From assembly GCA_032878915.1 (NCBI GenBank), contig JAVQMG010000115.1, positions 12,182,501-12,246,500 of the forward strand: a stretch of 64,000 bases of DNA, written 5' to 3'. Under the pieces are notes generated by a model. The model did no database searches. It worked only from the letters and a program-made list of their open reading frames with translations, and was not told the origin of the DNA. Origin of the DNA: Castanopsis chinensis. Its lineage: Eukaryota; Streptophyta; Magnoliopsida; Fagales; Fagaceae. Positions 11,607 to 21,714 of the stretch are shown in pieces; position 1 is the stretch's first letter; every line of letters starts with the position of its first letter. A program made the position numbers and the translations under genes.

Positions 11607-13492
11607 ATGGATAGAGGACAATTTCTTATTATCCCTCCTTTATTTGATGGGCTAACTATGCATACTTGAACGTATGCATGATAGCTTTTTTGCAGTCTCT
11701 ATATGAGAAGGTGTGGTAAGCTGAAGAGATTGGCTGGACCAAGCTAAAGGAAGCGCCGGTCGATTGGGATAAGGCTATGATCAAGGCGGCAAACTTCAAT
11801 AGCAGGGCATTGAATACGTTGTTCGGTGCAGTCACAAATGAGGAATTCAAGAAGATATCCTCCACTGAAACTGCAAAGGAAGCATGGACCATCCTTCAGA
11901 CAACCTATGAGGGAACAAAGGCTATCAAGGATTCGAAACTACAAAGGCTCACTACAAGCTTTGAAGAGATAAAGATGGAGGAGGATAAGTTGTTTGATGA
12001 GTTCTATGCTAAACTCAAGCCTTTGATCTTGGAGAAACTATCCTTGAACCCAAGATTGTGAGAAAAGTGCTTAGATCTCTACCCGAAAGATTCCATGCCA
12101 AGATCATTGCGATTGAGGAATCAAAGGATATTGATAAAATTCCTTTGACAGAGCTGGTTAGAAATCTACAGACCTATGAGTTGGGTTTATCTAGAATCGA
12201 AAAGATGAGTAAGAGCAAGAGTATGGCACTGAAGGCCAAGAGCAGTGAGACAGAAGAGTCTTCAAACGATGAAGATTCTAAGATGAAGTCCTACATCACC
12301 AGGCAATTCAAGAAGTTTATGAAGAATGCTAATGGGAAAGGCTTCAACAAGGACCATAGGCAATCTAGTTTTTCTTAGTTCAAGGGTCAAGACAAAGGGA
12401 AGAAGGACGCTAGGGATGGCGGTCAGTACACTGTTCCTACAGGACCTAAGTGCTTTAGGTGCCAAGGCTTCGGACATATAAAACAGGAGTGCCCAACATA
12501 TTTCAAGACAATTGGGAAAAGTAAGGCACTTGCTGTTATGCTGAGCGACACTGAGCCTGAAGATGATTCCGACAATGAGGATGACGGAATCTTGAATGCC
12601 TTCACTGCCACAGTTAATCCTATTGAGGGGATTGTTGAAGATGTGGATGAAGAAGAGGAATTGGTGGAATCCAAATTTGAGAAGATGGATGATCAAGATG
12701 ACATTCACACAACTTATGCTAAGCTATATAAGGTCTTAGAAAAGTATGAGAAACTGTATAGGTTGATCACCAAGAAGCTTAGTGATGTGGAGCTTGAACG
12801 TGAAGAGCTTTCTACAAAGTTTGATGAAGCAAATCAAACTATTGGAGTACTGAGGTTTGAAAATAACTTCTTGGCTGAGAAGACTAAGAAGCTTGAGGCA
12901 GAATTATTCCAAGTCAGAGCTCAGCTGGAAAGGACTTCAAGCGCTAAGCTCAATGAGATGCTCAGTGTTCAAAAATCTGCCTTAGATCAAACAGGTTTAG
13001 GGTATGATTTCTCTTCCTCTAATATTACTTCTTCTAGTACTACTGTTTTTTTTTCCTCCTAGCAATAATGTTGAAATTGAGAACACTAATGTTAAAACTG
13101 TATTAGCTAGTGAGAACATAGACAAGGGTAAATTTATCTTAGGAGCACCCCCTAAGCAGGATAAGAAGGAAGTTAAAAATCCTAGGGCTAAGAAGCCTAA
13201 CTCTAAAAGGCCTAAACAAAAAAAGCAGCATCTTTGTCATTACTGTGGACCAGCTGGTCATACTCGACCAAATTACTATAAGTGGTTAGCCACTCAAAAT
13301 AGCAATAACATGTTGGCATCGAGAAACCAGAATCAGTTTCCGTCCATGTTTGCTCCTTTCGAAGATCTTCTCAAAGCCCTTATGTTTCTTTCGAACTTGA
13401 ACGGTATCAATTCTTCCCTCTCATCGACGGTTCAAGGGTTTACGAAAAGGAAAGGTTCTTCCAAGGTGTGGAAGGAAAAGAGTTCCAAGTGA
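11607..13492 (+). pseudogene. gag: SIRE-like copia gag, with frameshifts
   Basis: The ATG at 11607 opens MDRGQFLIIPPLFDG, the usual copia gag start. A frameshift near 11654 and a stop near 11716 interrupt the first domain. The central gag (UBN2-like) domain reads AWTILQTTYEGTKAIK and LFDEFYAKL. A second frameshift is near 12058 and a TAG at 12376. A CCHC zinc knuckle follows (CFRCQGFGHIKQEC), then an acidic segment, a coiled coil (12700-12960), a frameshift in a T-run near 13050, and a second knuckle, CHYCGPAGHTRPNYY, whose last Cys is Tyr. Two knuckles and a coiled coil in a long gag are typical of the SIRE/Maximus lineage. It ends at 13492 with no pol after it. Confidence 0.85.
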
Positions 13493-14594
13493 TTTAATCA
13501 CTTTTTCTCTCTCTCTCCATCTGTTTTTGGTTTTGCATTTCTTGTGTGTTTTGCTTTAATGTTTTGAGTTAGTCTAATTTTATGCATTGTTTTGCTTTAT
13601 TTTACATGTTTTTGGTTGTTAGTTTTTTAGTTTTTTAGTTTTAGTTACTTTGTTTTTGTTTTTTTTTTTAAATAAAAATAAAAAAATTTGAAAAATTCAG
13701 AAAAATACAAAAACAGTGTGTGTTTGTGTACATTGGTTCTTGTGAACCTTAAAATGGCCATTAAAACAGAGTTTTCAAAACTTTGTATCAGTTATAGCTT
13801 AGATGAGCATTTCTTTATACAACTAAGCAAGTGAACTTTGTGGCTCTTTGTTTGTGATGAGTAAGGTCAAGTGATCTCTTGTACTTAACACTCGTATCAC
13901 TCTTTTTGATGGGAAGGACTAGAAAATCCTAAGAGAAAGGCATAAATAACCATCTCACCACTGTAACCCGCCAATCATGATATGACATCTGTATACTTCG
14001 GCATAGCAAAAGTGCAATGTCAAAAAACTTAACATAATTGGGTATTTCTTTTCTCTCATTTGTATACCCATGCATGGTTTGCTTAATAAAAAAAAATGCA
14101 AAGAAATAAAAGCAAAAAGAACAAAACGCTTTAAAACATGATTGCAAGCGTGTTTTCTTGGAGATGTGGGAGTTATAAGATATACCTCAAATGTGATAGT
14201 CCCCATCAAACAGTTATGATTGTGTGTGAGTTAAAGTGATTTTCTCATATCTCAAATCGTCATAACAGAGACACTTGTGCAATCTTACGATGTTTTTCAT
14301 ACACAATACGCAATATTCTTTACTACTTTTGATACATGTGCAGGTACAATGTGATTTAGTCATCACAAGGTTTATATATATTGATGCATGCTCACTAAAC
14401 TGTCTTAACTTGTTTTTGAAATATAAAATTGGTTAGACTTGTTTAGTGTGTGTATGTGTGTGAGTTTTTGGGAGCTAAATGATTAACTCTTTGTTGATTG
14501 AAAGGTTAAAATGTTGGTTGGATCATTGGCTAAGTTGCATGTTTGATTGCATTTATATCTGTATTTTTCTCCTTTTTGAAAAACTATTTTTAAG
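13493..14594. other. non-coding interior of the copia-derived element, part 1
   Basis: Pol would normally begin here. I see only AT-rich sequence with T-runs and poly(A) stretches (13660-13710, 14085-14125). The short ORFs on both strands look like chance. Confidence 0.65.
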
Positions 14595-14925
14595 CCATCT
14601 CGACACCTCTCGATACCTGGCTTATCTGTCGAGTTCATCAGTTGCATCTTATCACAATTTCGACACTTCTCGATAGCTGTTGGATCGATCGAGAAATTTC
14701 TTGGTCTCTCGATAGCTCCTAGACAGCTGGTTGGATCGATCGAGAAATCTCCTGGTCTCTCGATAGTTTCTCCACAGCTGGTGGATCGATCGAGCTTCTT
14801 TTTCGTGTCTGATGTTTTGCTCCTCGACACCTCCTCGATAACTGCATCTGTCAATGCTTGTGTTCTCGACACCTATCTCAACATTTGTCTCAATACCTCT
14901 CGACACCTTTATCTGTCGAGATTTA
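14595..14925 (+). repeat. diverged TCGAC/GATCGATCGAG repeat array
   Basis: About three units of CTCGATAGCT ... GGATCGATCGAGAAAT run from 14665 to 14795, flanked by further TCGACACC and TGTCGAG motifs out to 14925. The same CTCGACAGC/TGTCGAG words occur in both LTRs of this element. Confidence 0.7.
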
Positions 14926-15469
14926 CTGAAGGTCTATTTAAAGTTTCTCTCACAATTTGGACTTCATTCTCTCGATCTTTCTAGATCTGTCCGCACCTAT
15001 TCTTCTCTCACACACTCTCCTCTCTCTCAAAACCTTCAACCCACGTGATTTTCGGCCTATCTTGCTTCAAATCACTTGGTATAATCTCTCTCTCTCTTTC
15101 CTCATGATCTTTTCATGCATTCATACCTAGGTTTTGAGTTTTTGAAAAATTTTGGGGTTTTTCAAAATTGTTGAGTTTTGTGAAATTTTGGGATAGGTTT
15201 TTACTACTGAATTTCAAATTTCATACATTGCATTCCATGAGCATTATAACTGTATTATCATGCATTTAGATGTGTGCAATTTGAATATGTGTTGGTAGGA
15301 TTGGATTAGGTTGAGCCCATGATGCCTTTTTAAGTGCATGTCACATGTTCTTGAATTTTTCATGCATACGTTCTTTCCTTTCAATATATTTGTTATATTT
15401 GAAATGTGTTGGGATTTTTTTGAGTGTTTCTTTCTTCCCCCTCTCTCTCTAGTTTATGTTAGTGCGTAA

Positions 15470-16627
15470 ATGGCACCAAAACGTAAGTCTGCTCCGTCTC
15501 AGAACCCTTTGCGTTCTAGGGCCTCTTCGTCCTCTGATCCTACTCCTTTTTCTGTTCGGTTTCATGATGAGAAAGGCCAAAAGGACTTCTCAGAGAATTT
15601 CTCTAAACGAGGTGTTCATTCGGAACGCCAAGTTATTTTGTCGGATTTTGTTAACACTAACCTTTCCAATGTTATTCACAGCCGGGAATGGGAGTCACTG
15701 TGTGAAGTCCCGGTCATATGTCCTTTCGTGCTTATCCAGGAGTTCTTCTCCAATATGCATGGAACTGATACTTCAGTACCTATCTTTCATACTCGCGTTC
15801 GAGGACGCGCATGTAGTCACGCTGGCATTGGTATCTGATGTGCTTCGTGTTCCGAGGGTTGTGCATCTTGACTACCCAGGTTGTGAGCGTCTACAGACTG
15901 TGTCCAAAGACGAGATGATTTCTGCTTTTTGTGAGCACCCAGTTGATTGGGGTGAGCATCAGTCTACACCATATCGGCCTTTTGCTAAAGGTCCTAAATT
16001 CTTGAACATGGTGATGACTTTTGTGTTGTATCCTCTCCCTCACTACAACTCTATTACAGAGTCTCGTTCTCATTTTCTGTTGTCCCTTCTTGAGGATCTT
16101 TCTATAGATTTTCTTCCACATTTTATTCTTTCTATCATAAATGTGTATAGGGATATGGCTACCCGTGATAAGCTCATCTTTCCTCCTGCAATCACACGAA
16201 TTTTATGCCATTTTTCTGTTCCTTTTCCCTCATCCGACCACTTCTCTGTTATGTGTGCCATTGACTACGCTACCATTAAACGAAGCGAGGCGCAGTTTCT
16301 TTTAAGGCGGTCCGGTTCAGTAGCTCCTCCCATTTTTTCGGCTCCTTTACCTCCGCTCCTTCTTCTTCAGAGGGAGGTGTGACTTTGGATGCGATCATGG
16401 CGCTGCTTCAACGCATGAATGATTGCCTTGATACACTTTCTACGAAGTTGTATTAGGTGAACACCCATGTTGGCCGTATTGCTAGATGGCAGGCTCACCT
16501 TGGTGGCTTTGTAGAGTCTCCTTCTCCTCTTCTCGAGGCATCCGAGACACCTAATGATGGTTTCGGCAATGATGATGATGAGGATGGAGATACTAGCTCT
16601 TCCAGTTCTGACAAGATGTCTAATTAA
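15470..16627 (+). pseudogene. plant 'transposon protein' (Transposase_32-like) ORF in the copia-derived element
   Basis: The ATG at 15470 opens MAPKRKSAPSQNPLRSRASS, a basic Ser-rich start. The next part resembles the Pfam family 'putative plant transposon protein': VRFHDEKGQKDFSENFSKRG, IHSREWESL, a short block ending EFFSNMH, and VRGR. A frameshift near 15820 moves on to SDVLRVPRVVHLDYPG and the C-terminal helical part; another near 16350 leads to an acidic Ser/Asp tail ending at 16627. A stop also lies near 16456. Its function is unknown. It is not RT or integrase, and no other ORF separates it from gag or the 3' LTR. Such ORFs also occur in other plant LTR elements. Confidence 0.7.
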
Positions 16628-17188
16628 CCCTTTAACCCTTTGTCACTCATGACAAAAAGGGGGAGTAGTTTTGGATATGAGAGTAGTCATTCTTAGGGGT
16701 AGAGTTAGGATATAGGGGATTTTTGTTAGAGGGGGAGTTTGTTTGTTTTTTAGGGATGTAGTGAGGATTACTTGTATCTTTTTCTTTTCTTTCTTTTAGA
16801 GATATATTGTTCTTATACCTAGGTCTTGTGACCATTATTAATATACATTGTACTTATTTTCTTTATATGTTGATATATGTTGATGTATGTTTCTTTCACC
16901 TATCCTTACATGTGTTGTTTCTTTTCTCTCTTTATACACATATGTCTTATTTTTGTATGCAATCTATTATTTCAGCTTCACACAAAGATTCTTTAATGTG
17001 TTTTGTTTAAAGTGTTTCAGAAATGCAGGTTGTCAAAGTCTACTTGTCATAAACTCTTTTCTTGCAAAGTTTTTCAAGAGTTTGTGTTAGGATATATTTT
17101 ATTGTATTCAACAAGTGAGCATGAGTGAAGTGTTTTATGACTTCTCTCATATGTTCAATTGTTTGTTGTGGTTTTGTCACGGATTGCC
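16628..17188. other. non-coding 3' interior of the copia-derived element
   Basis: A purine tract AAAAAGGGGGAG near 16655 resembles a polypurine tract, and T-rich sequence follows. The short ORFs here are low-complexity Phe/Leu/Ser strings and are not genes. Confidence 0.55.
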
Positions 17189-17199
17189 AAAGGGGGAGA
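17189..17199 (+). other. polypurine tract
   Basis: AAAGGGGGAGA lies directly before the 3' LTR and would prime plus-strand DNA. Confidence 0.8.
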
Positions 17200-17200
17200 T

Positions 17201-18233
17201 TGTTAGGACATATGTGGTTCACTTGTTAAGAACATATATCATTATTTTATGTAATTGGCTAATCCTTTGACAAAACGAATTTTACTTGTATTTGTATAGA
17301 TCTAGGATGTGTTTAATGCGTCAAGAAACCTTGTTTTAAGATCAAGTGTTAAAGCCATGCAAGTTTGTCCAAGAAACAAGTTGAAGAAGGGCTTGTCATT
17401 AAAGCTCGACAGTTGACTCGACAGCTTCATCTATCGAGCTTTAATAAGCTGTTCCAGCCTCGAGGCTCGACAGTTGCTTGATAACATCTTGACACCTCTA
17501 GTTGTCGAGGTTTAAGAAAAACAGTTTTTCAGATCTGTTTTGATTCCAATTCTTGGATATGTCTTTGGGCCTTCTTTTCTTATAACCCTAGACATATAAA
17601 ATGATTATTTTATGGGTAGTTAAAGTAGACACAAATTGTATAAGCATTGAGCAAAGTCTGTTCAAGCAATTTGTGATCGAAGACAAAGTTTGCCCTAGTT
17701 CATCTATTTGTGAAGAAGTTGCTGTGTCTTTGCACCATAGAGTTTTGTAACCAAGCATCTTCTTGTTCTTCATTGTGAGGATGAACTGAAGAACTTTGTA
17801 GCCAACATCTTTCTCAAGTTGGTGTTTGAAGTCACGTATTGGGATCCGCGCAATTGGTTAGTCACGTACTGAGAGCCGTGCATTAAAAAGGAGAGAATGT
17901 CACTACAGAATAAGTCCAATTAGGTATTGGGTTAAGGGTTCAACTGTAGGTTAGTAGAAGGTATTGGGATTTCTTTACTTGTAGCCGCTTTTTGTGATAA
18001 TAGTAGATTCTCGGGAGTGGTGACCTTAAAATCACCCGATGGGGTTTTTGCCTTAGAGGTTTTCTTCATTCGTAAACAAATCACCGTATCAAATTTATTT
18101 TCTGCCACACTTTAGTTTATTGGTGATTTGTTTGTGCTACCGCGCGTTTGCATGTTAAATTGGTTAATTAATTAAACTTGGCTAATTAATTAATTAATCT
18201 ATCACAAGGGGTCAATACGTTGTTGGCCTATCA
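17201..18233 (+). repeat. 3' LTR of the copia-derived element
   Basis: It is 1033 bp, from TGTTAGGACATATG to GGCCTATCA, and pairs with 10510-11534. It keeps an extra 12-base piece near 17410 (a repeated CTCGACAG) missing from the 5' LTR. Confidence 0.93.
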
Positions 18234-18446
18234 ATTACTACATTTTTCAATCACAAAAAAAAAAAAAAAACCTAGGGGTGTGATGAGTATTATGTGCTGT
18301 GAAATAATTTTTCATCACAACTCTAGGTTTTTTTTTTTGGTGATTGAAAAATGTAGACCCAAACTATAATAAATGCTCTAAATTAACCCTTACCCAAAAA
18401 ATAGAAGAGCCTCTGAGCACGCGTGTGAGCGTGTACTCAGAAGCCA
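18234..18446 (+). repeat. foldback repeat built from inverted Helitron-like tails (right part)
   Basis: After the ATTAC duplication, the arm CTACATTTTTCAATCAC...CCTAG (18238-18276) is mirrored by 18300-18356, with a loop around 18285-18310. The right arm continues through CCAAAAAATAGA to a terminal hairpin (GCCTCTGAGCACGC ... ACTCAGAAGC, about 18407-18443) and ends CCAG at about 18446. The right arm, inverted, matches the 3' tail of the Helitron at 28950-29095. The left arm's outer half lies beyond gypsy copy 1. It is either a foldback element or two Helitron tails in opposite orientation. Confidence 0.65.
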
Positions 18447-19094
18447 GAATTCCGTAACTATTATCCATTTTTGCCAATTTCATTTATCAACGTATTATTG
18501 ATTGAAAGATGATGCAATAATTTAGTATTAACCTTTAGGGGGAGAAAAAAAAAGATCCTCTGAATAAATCTCATAAATAGTGCATATATTGAAAGTGCAT
18601 AATAAAATTGTAACAATAAAACTACTTACAAAATACATGTGATGACCTTTACAAAAGCTATTATGAAGAAGTTGATGGATCAATGCAGAAGACTGAAATA
18701 TTTACATCAGGTAAAACTGTAAAATAATGCACTACATCTTAAACATGGAATAGGTGAACTTATTAATATTATGCCAGCTACAGTGGAGAAGTTGGTGGAG
18801 CAATGCTATTTGTTCCACATTCTAATTGCTTTCCAGCAGCATTTGCCATGAACTTATGATACAAAATGTGTTAGTTTGTGTTATTAATAGAGACTTTAAA
18901 ACATACACAATAATGATAAGCACAATAAATATCAAGCATAAACTTGAAAAATGAAATATTTGAACTGTCCTTGTGATGATATTGCATAGCTCCATGTATG
19001 TGAAATGGTCTACTTCAGCTTGGGACTTGAAGACCTATCATTTAATTACCAAAATTTTTTAAAAAAAATTTATATAAAAACTATGTAATTAAGT
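18447..19094. other. non-coding sequence at the 3' side of the Helitron
   Basis: It is AT-rich, without a Helitron hairpin I can recognise. A related pair of short segments (AAGAAGTTGATGGATCAATGC near 18668 and GAGAAGTTGGTGGAGCAATGC near 18786) suggests an old local duplication. Confidence 0.45.
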
Positions 19095-19434
19095 TTATTT
19101 TTTATTTTTTAAAGTAGATGTGGCAATGATTTGTACCTGCTTTATTATCACATCATCTTTGACTCTTATTTTTTGTTTGTCTTTACTATTTTGGGTCTTG
19201 AAAATTGCATCGTCCTTGGTTTTTTTTCTTCGTATCTTTTTTTTCTCCTGGATGTTGGAAACCACATTGTCCTTGATTTTCATTTTCTGTTTGTCTTTGT
19301 TGGCATGAGTGTTAGAGATCACATCGTCCTTCTTTTTTCCTTTATCTTTATTCTTATGGATGTTGGAAACCTCATTGCTCTTCTTGACATTGATTTGTTG
19401 TTTGTCTTTGTTCTTGGAACTTCAAAATGAAGAA
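19095..19434 (-). other. Lys/Asp-rich repetitive ORF downstream of the helicase
   Basis: The - strand frame 19095-19322 encodes a strongly charged protein with repeated KDKQK..(V/I)KD(N/D)V modules about 25 residues apart. A similar pattern continues out of frame to 19434. It could be a tail exon of the Helitron protein or a low-complexity by-product. I do not recognise a family. Confidence 0.3.
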
Positions 19435-19977
19435 AAAAAAATTGTTTGTATATTAAGACTATCAATTAGTTATTTTCCTATTTTAAAAAATAGTGTAACA
19501 AACCTTTCCAATTCTTGTAACTTTAAAACTCATTTCACTTCATTCCAAAGCTCTTTCTTGTCAGCTTGAATAGTGAATCCCCAACCAGGTGAATAAATTT
19601 CTAATTTGCGAACCTAACCCATACGCAGCATGACATTTTTAATATTAATTTTGATAAAACAATAGAATGGGATGCTGATTAAAGATATCATTAAAAATAA
19701 ATATACCTTGTTATCAATGGCCTCCATGTTTAATATTGATTGATCATCCTTCCAATTCTCCAAATGAGCAGTAGGAACAACATGCACTCCTTTATTTAGC
19801 ATAATGGACTCGATCCTCACATTTGAGTTGGGCATCCTTCTTGTTACCAATTAATTGTATACATAAAAAAGATCTAGAAATAAAATATTAAAACGTAGAC
19901 CGTATAACCATTAAAATTTGTAAATTATTAAAATAAATCTATATGTAAGACAGTTCTTTCCAATTGTTAATTAATAC

Positions 19978-21495
19978 CTATGATGTAGAGAACAAAACAT
20001 CTTTATACATAATATTTCTTGTATGAACACCTTCCTCCTTAGGTATTATTCCTTTTTGCACCAATAGTTTTGTGGTGGATTGGGAGACATCCCTTGACAA
20101 CGCCACATATAATTGGCCATGACTAAAAACATGATTAGGAAGATAAATTCCAACAGTTGGAAATGTCTGAACTTGCGCTTTGTTTATTGTAAGTGCAAAG
20201 CTCAAATGTACATGAAATTGTCGTCTGATCATTACAAATGCAAAGTGTACATTTTCTGTTGTCTTCAAAGGAATTCTTGGCCAGAAAACATGTGTACCCA
20301 CATATTATCTAGTCAAAATTTCAGCTTTAATTACGTTGTTAAAACATTCACAACATATCAATCTTGTACCATTACATAATCTGGCTTTTGGATTTATATT
20401 GCGCATCAACATAATTGGAGCACCCTTTTTTAGCCTTAATATATGTGGTGGTAAACCCCTTGGAGATATAGAATTTAGGAATTCTTATTGATATAGATGT
20501 TGCGTATCTCCTTCAACCTCATCAAAAGAATGTAACGTAAACTCACCTCCTAGGAACTGAGAAATTATCTTTGCATTAATCTATTCAACATCATTATTTT
20601 TAGGTTTTAGCAAAGGTCGATCAACCATATACCTTGCATCATTGGCATGTTCTTGCAAACTTGGAAAAACTTAATCAATCAAGTTGTATATAGAATGTTG
20701 ACCCTCCTATTGCATTGCCATTGAAGGAGGTAGTTTAATAAAATCATCCATTATAAATGGTTCATTCCCATCACCAATGTGTTGTGTATACTTAGCAAAC
20801 TCTTCATCGTCGGTAGATCTCATATTCTGCTTCAAAAACACTTTGAAATCTTTCCATAATGGGGACTTGACTATGCATGCATCAATCATTTCTGCCTTTA
20901 TACCCTTTGGAAAAACCGAAAATACTTGATGAAAATCTCCACCCAAAATTAGCACATTCCCGCCAAAAGGTAAATTTACATCCATGATATCTTTAAATGT
21001 TCTATCTAAAGATTCGAGTGCATGTCGATTTACCATTGAAGCTTCATCCCAAATAATTATGGTGGCATGTCTAATAAGTTCAGCTAAGTTTGATTATTTA
21101 CTTATTGAGCAAGTAGATGAAGCATTGGGAGTTAAAGGAATCTTAAACCTGGAATGCGTTGTTCCTCCACTAGGGATTAATGTTGCTACTATGCCAGATG
21201 TAGCTGTGGCAATTGCAATGTGACTGGCTTTTCTCAAGGCTGCCAATATTGTGCGCTACAAAAATGTTTTCCTAGTTCCCCCTGGCCCATTGACGAAGAA
21301 TATCATGCTTTCCTTACGATCAATAATTGTCATGATTGTCTCATATGCAACTCTCTGGTCGTTATTCAACTTTTCAATTAAAGCGAGTTCTTCATCTACA
21401 TTAGGAATAGTTAGCTCATCTTGTATGAGTCTTGGTACAGCTGAATCATTGTCACATTCTCCAGTTGATATCGGCAAATCATACTCTGTAATGTG
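19978..21495 (-). pseudogene. Helitron Pif1-type DNA helicase domain, broken
   Basis: The helicase would unwind DNA during rolling-circle transposition. From the N-terminal side on the - strand: DQRVAYETI, then Walker A GPGGTRKTF at about 21260-21290, where the Gly before Lys is Arg; a stop follows. Next come IIWDEASM (Walker B), GGDFHQV, NMRS, the block IMLMRNINPKARLCNGTRL (20370-20420) and the C-terminal signature SFALTINKAQVQTFP ... GQLYVALSR (19978-20301). Frames change at least three times. The order and motifs are those of the helicase half of RepHel. Walker A Gly-to-Arg should abolish ATP binding. Confidence 0.85.
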
Positions 21496-21714
21496 CTTTC
21501 CATGTTACAAGAGTAACGCCTCTAAACCATTAAGAAGTTTATTTGTACGACGTGTCTCTATTGCAACAGATGTTGATGGGTAATCTTCCACCATATATGG
21601 GTAAAACTCATTCCACAATTCTCTTACTCCAGTTGATAGACAACATACCTATATTGTTGCAAACAATCTTCTTAAAGCTGACGGCATTCGAATGTCTCTT
21701 GCCTCAAATAGACA

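Larger units (their letters stand above)
10510..18233 (+). mobile_element. copia-derived LTR element with gag but no pol (non-autonomous)
   Basis: Both LTRs are complete, start TGTTA and end CA, and are flanked by the perfect 5-bp duplication ATTAC. A TGGTATCAGAG primer binding site, as used by Ty1/copia elements with initiator-Met tRNA, follows the left LTR. A clear polypurine tract precedes the right LTR. Inside are a SIRE-like gag, about 2 kb without genes, and an ORF resembling plant 'transposon protein' genes. Protease, integrase, RT and RNase H are absent, not just broken. By eye the first 200 bases of the LTRs differ at about 15 positions, so the insertion is not recent. It would have needed pol from a relative. 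Confidence 0.92.

Noticed and set aside
12262..12708. 148-codon ORF on the - strand
   Set aside because: It is the shadow of the copia gag reading on the + strand, which has clear domains and zinc knuckles.
18398..18446. Possible 3' end of the Rep/helicase Helitron
   Set aside because: The hairpin is in the opposite orientation to the - strand genes, so it belongs to the foldback repeat.
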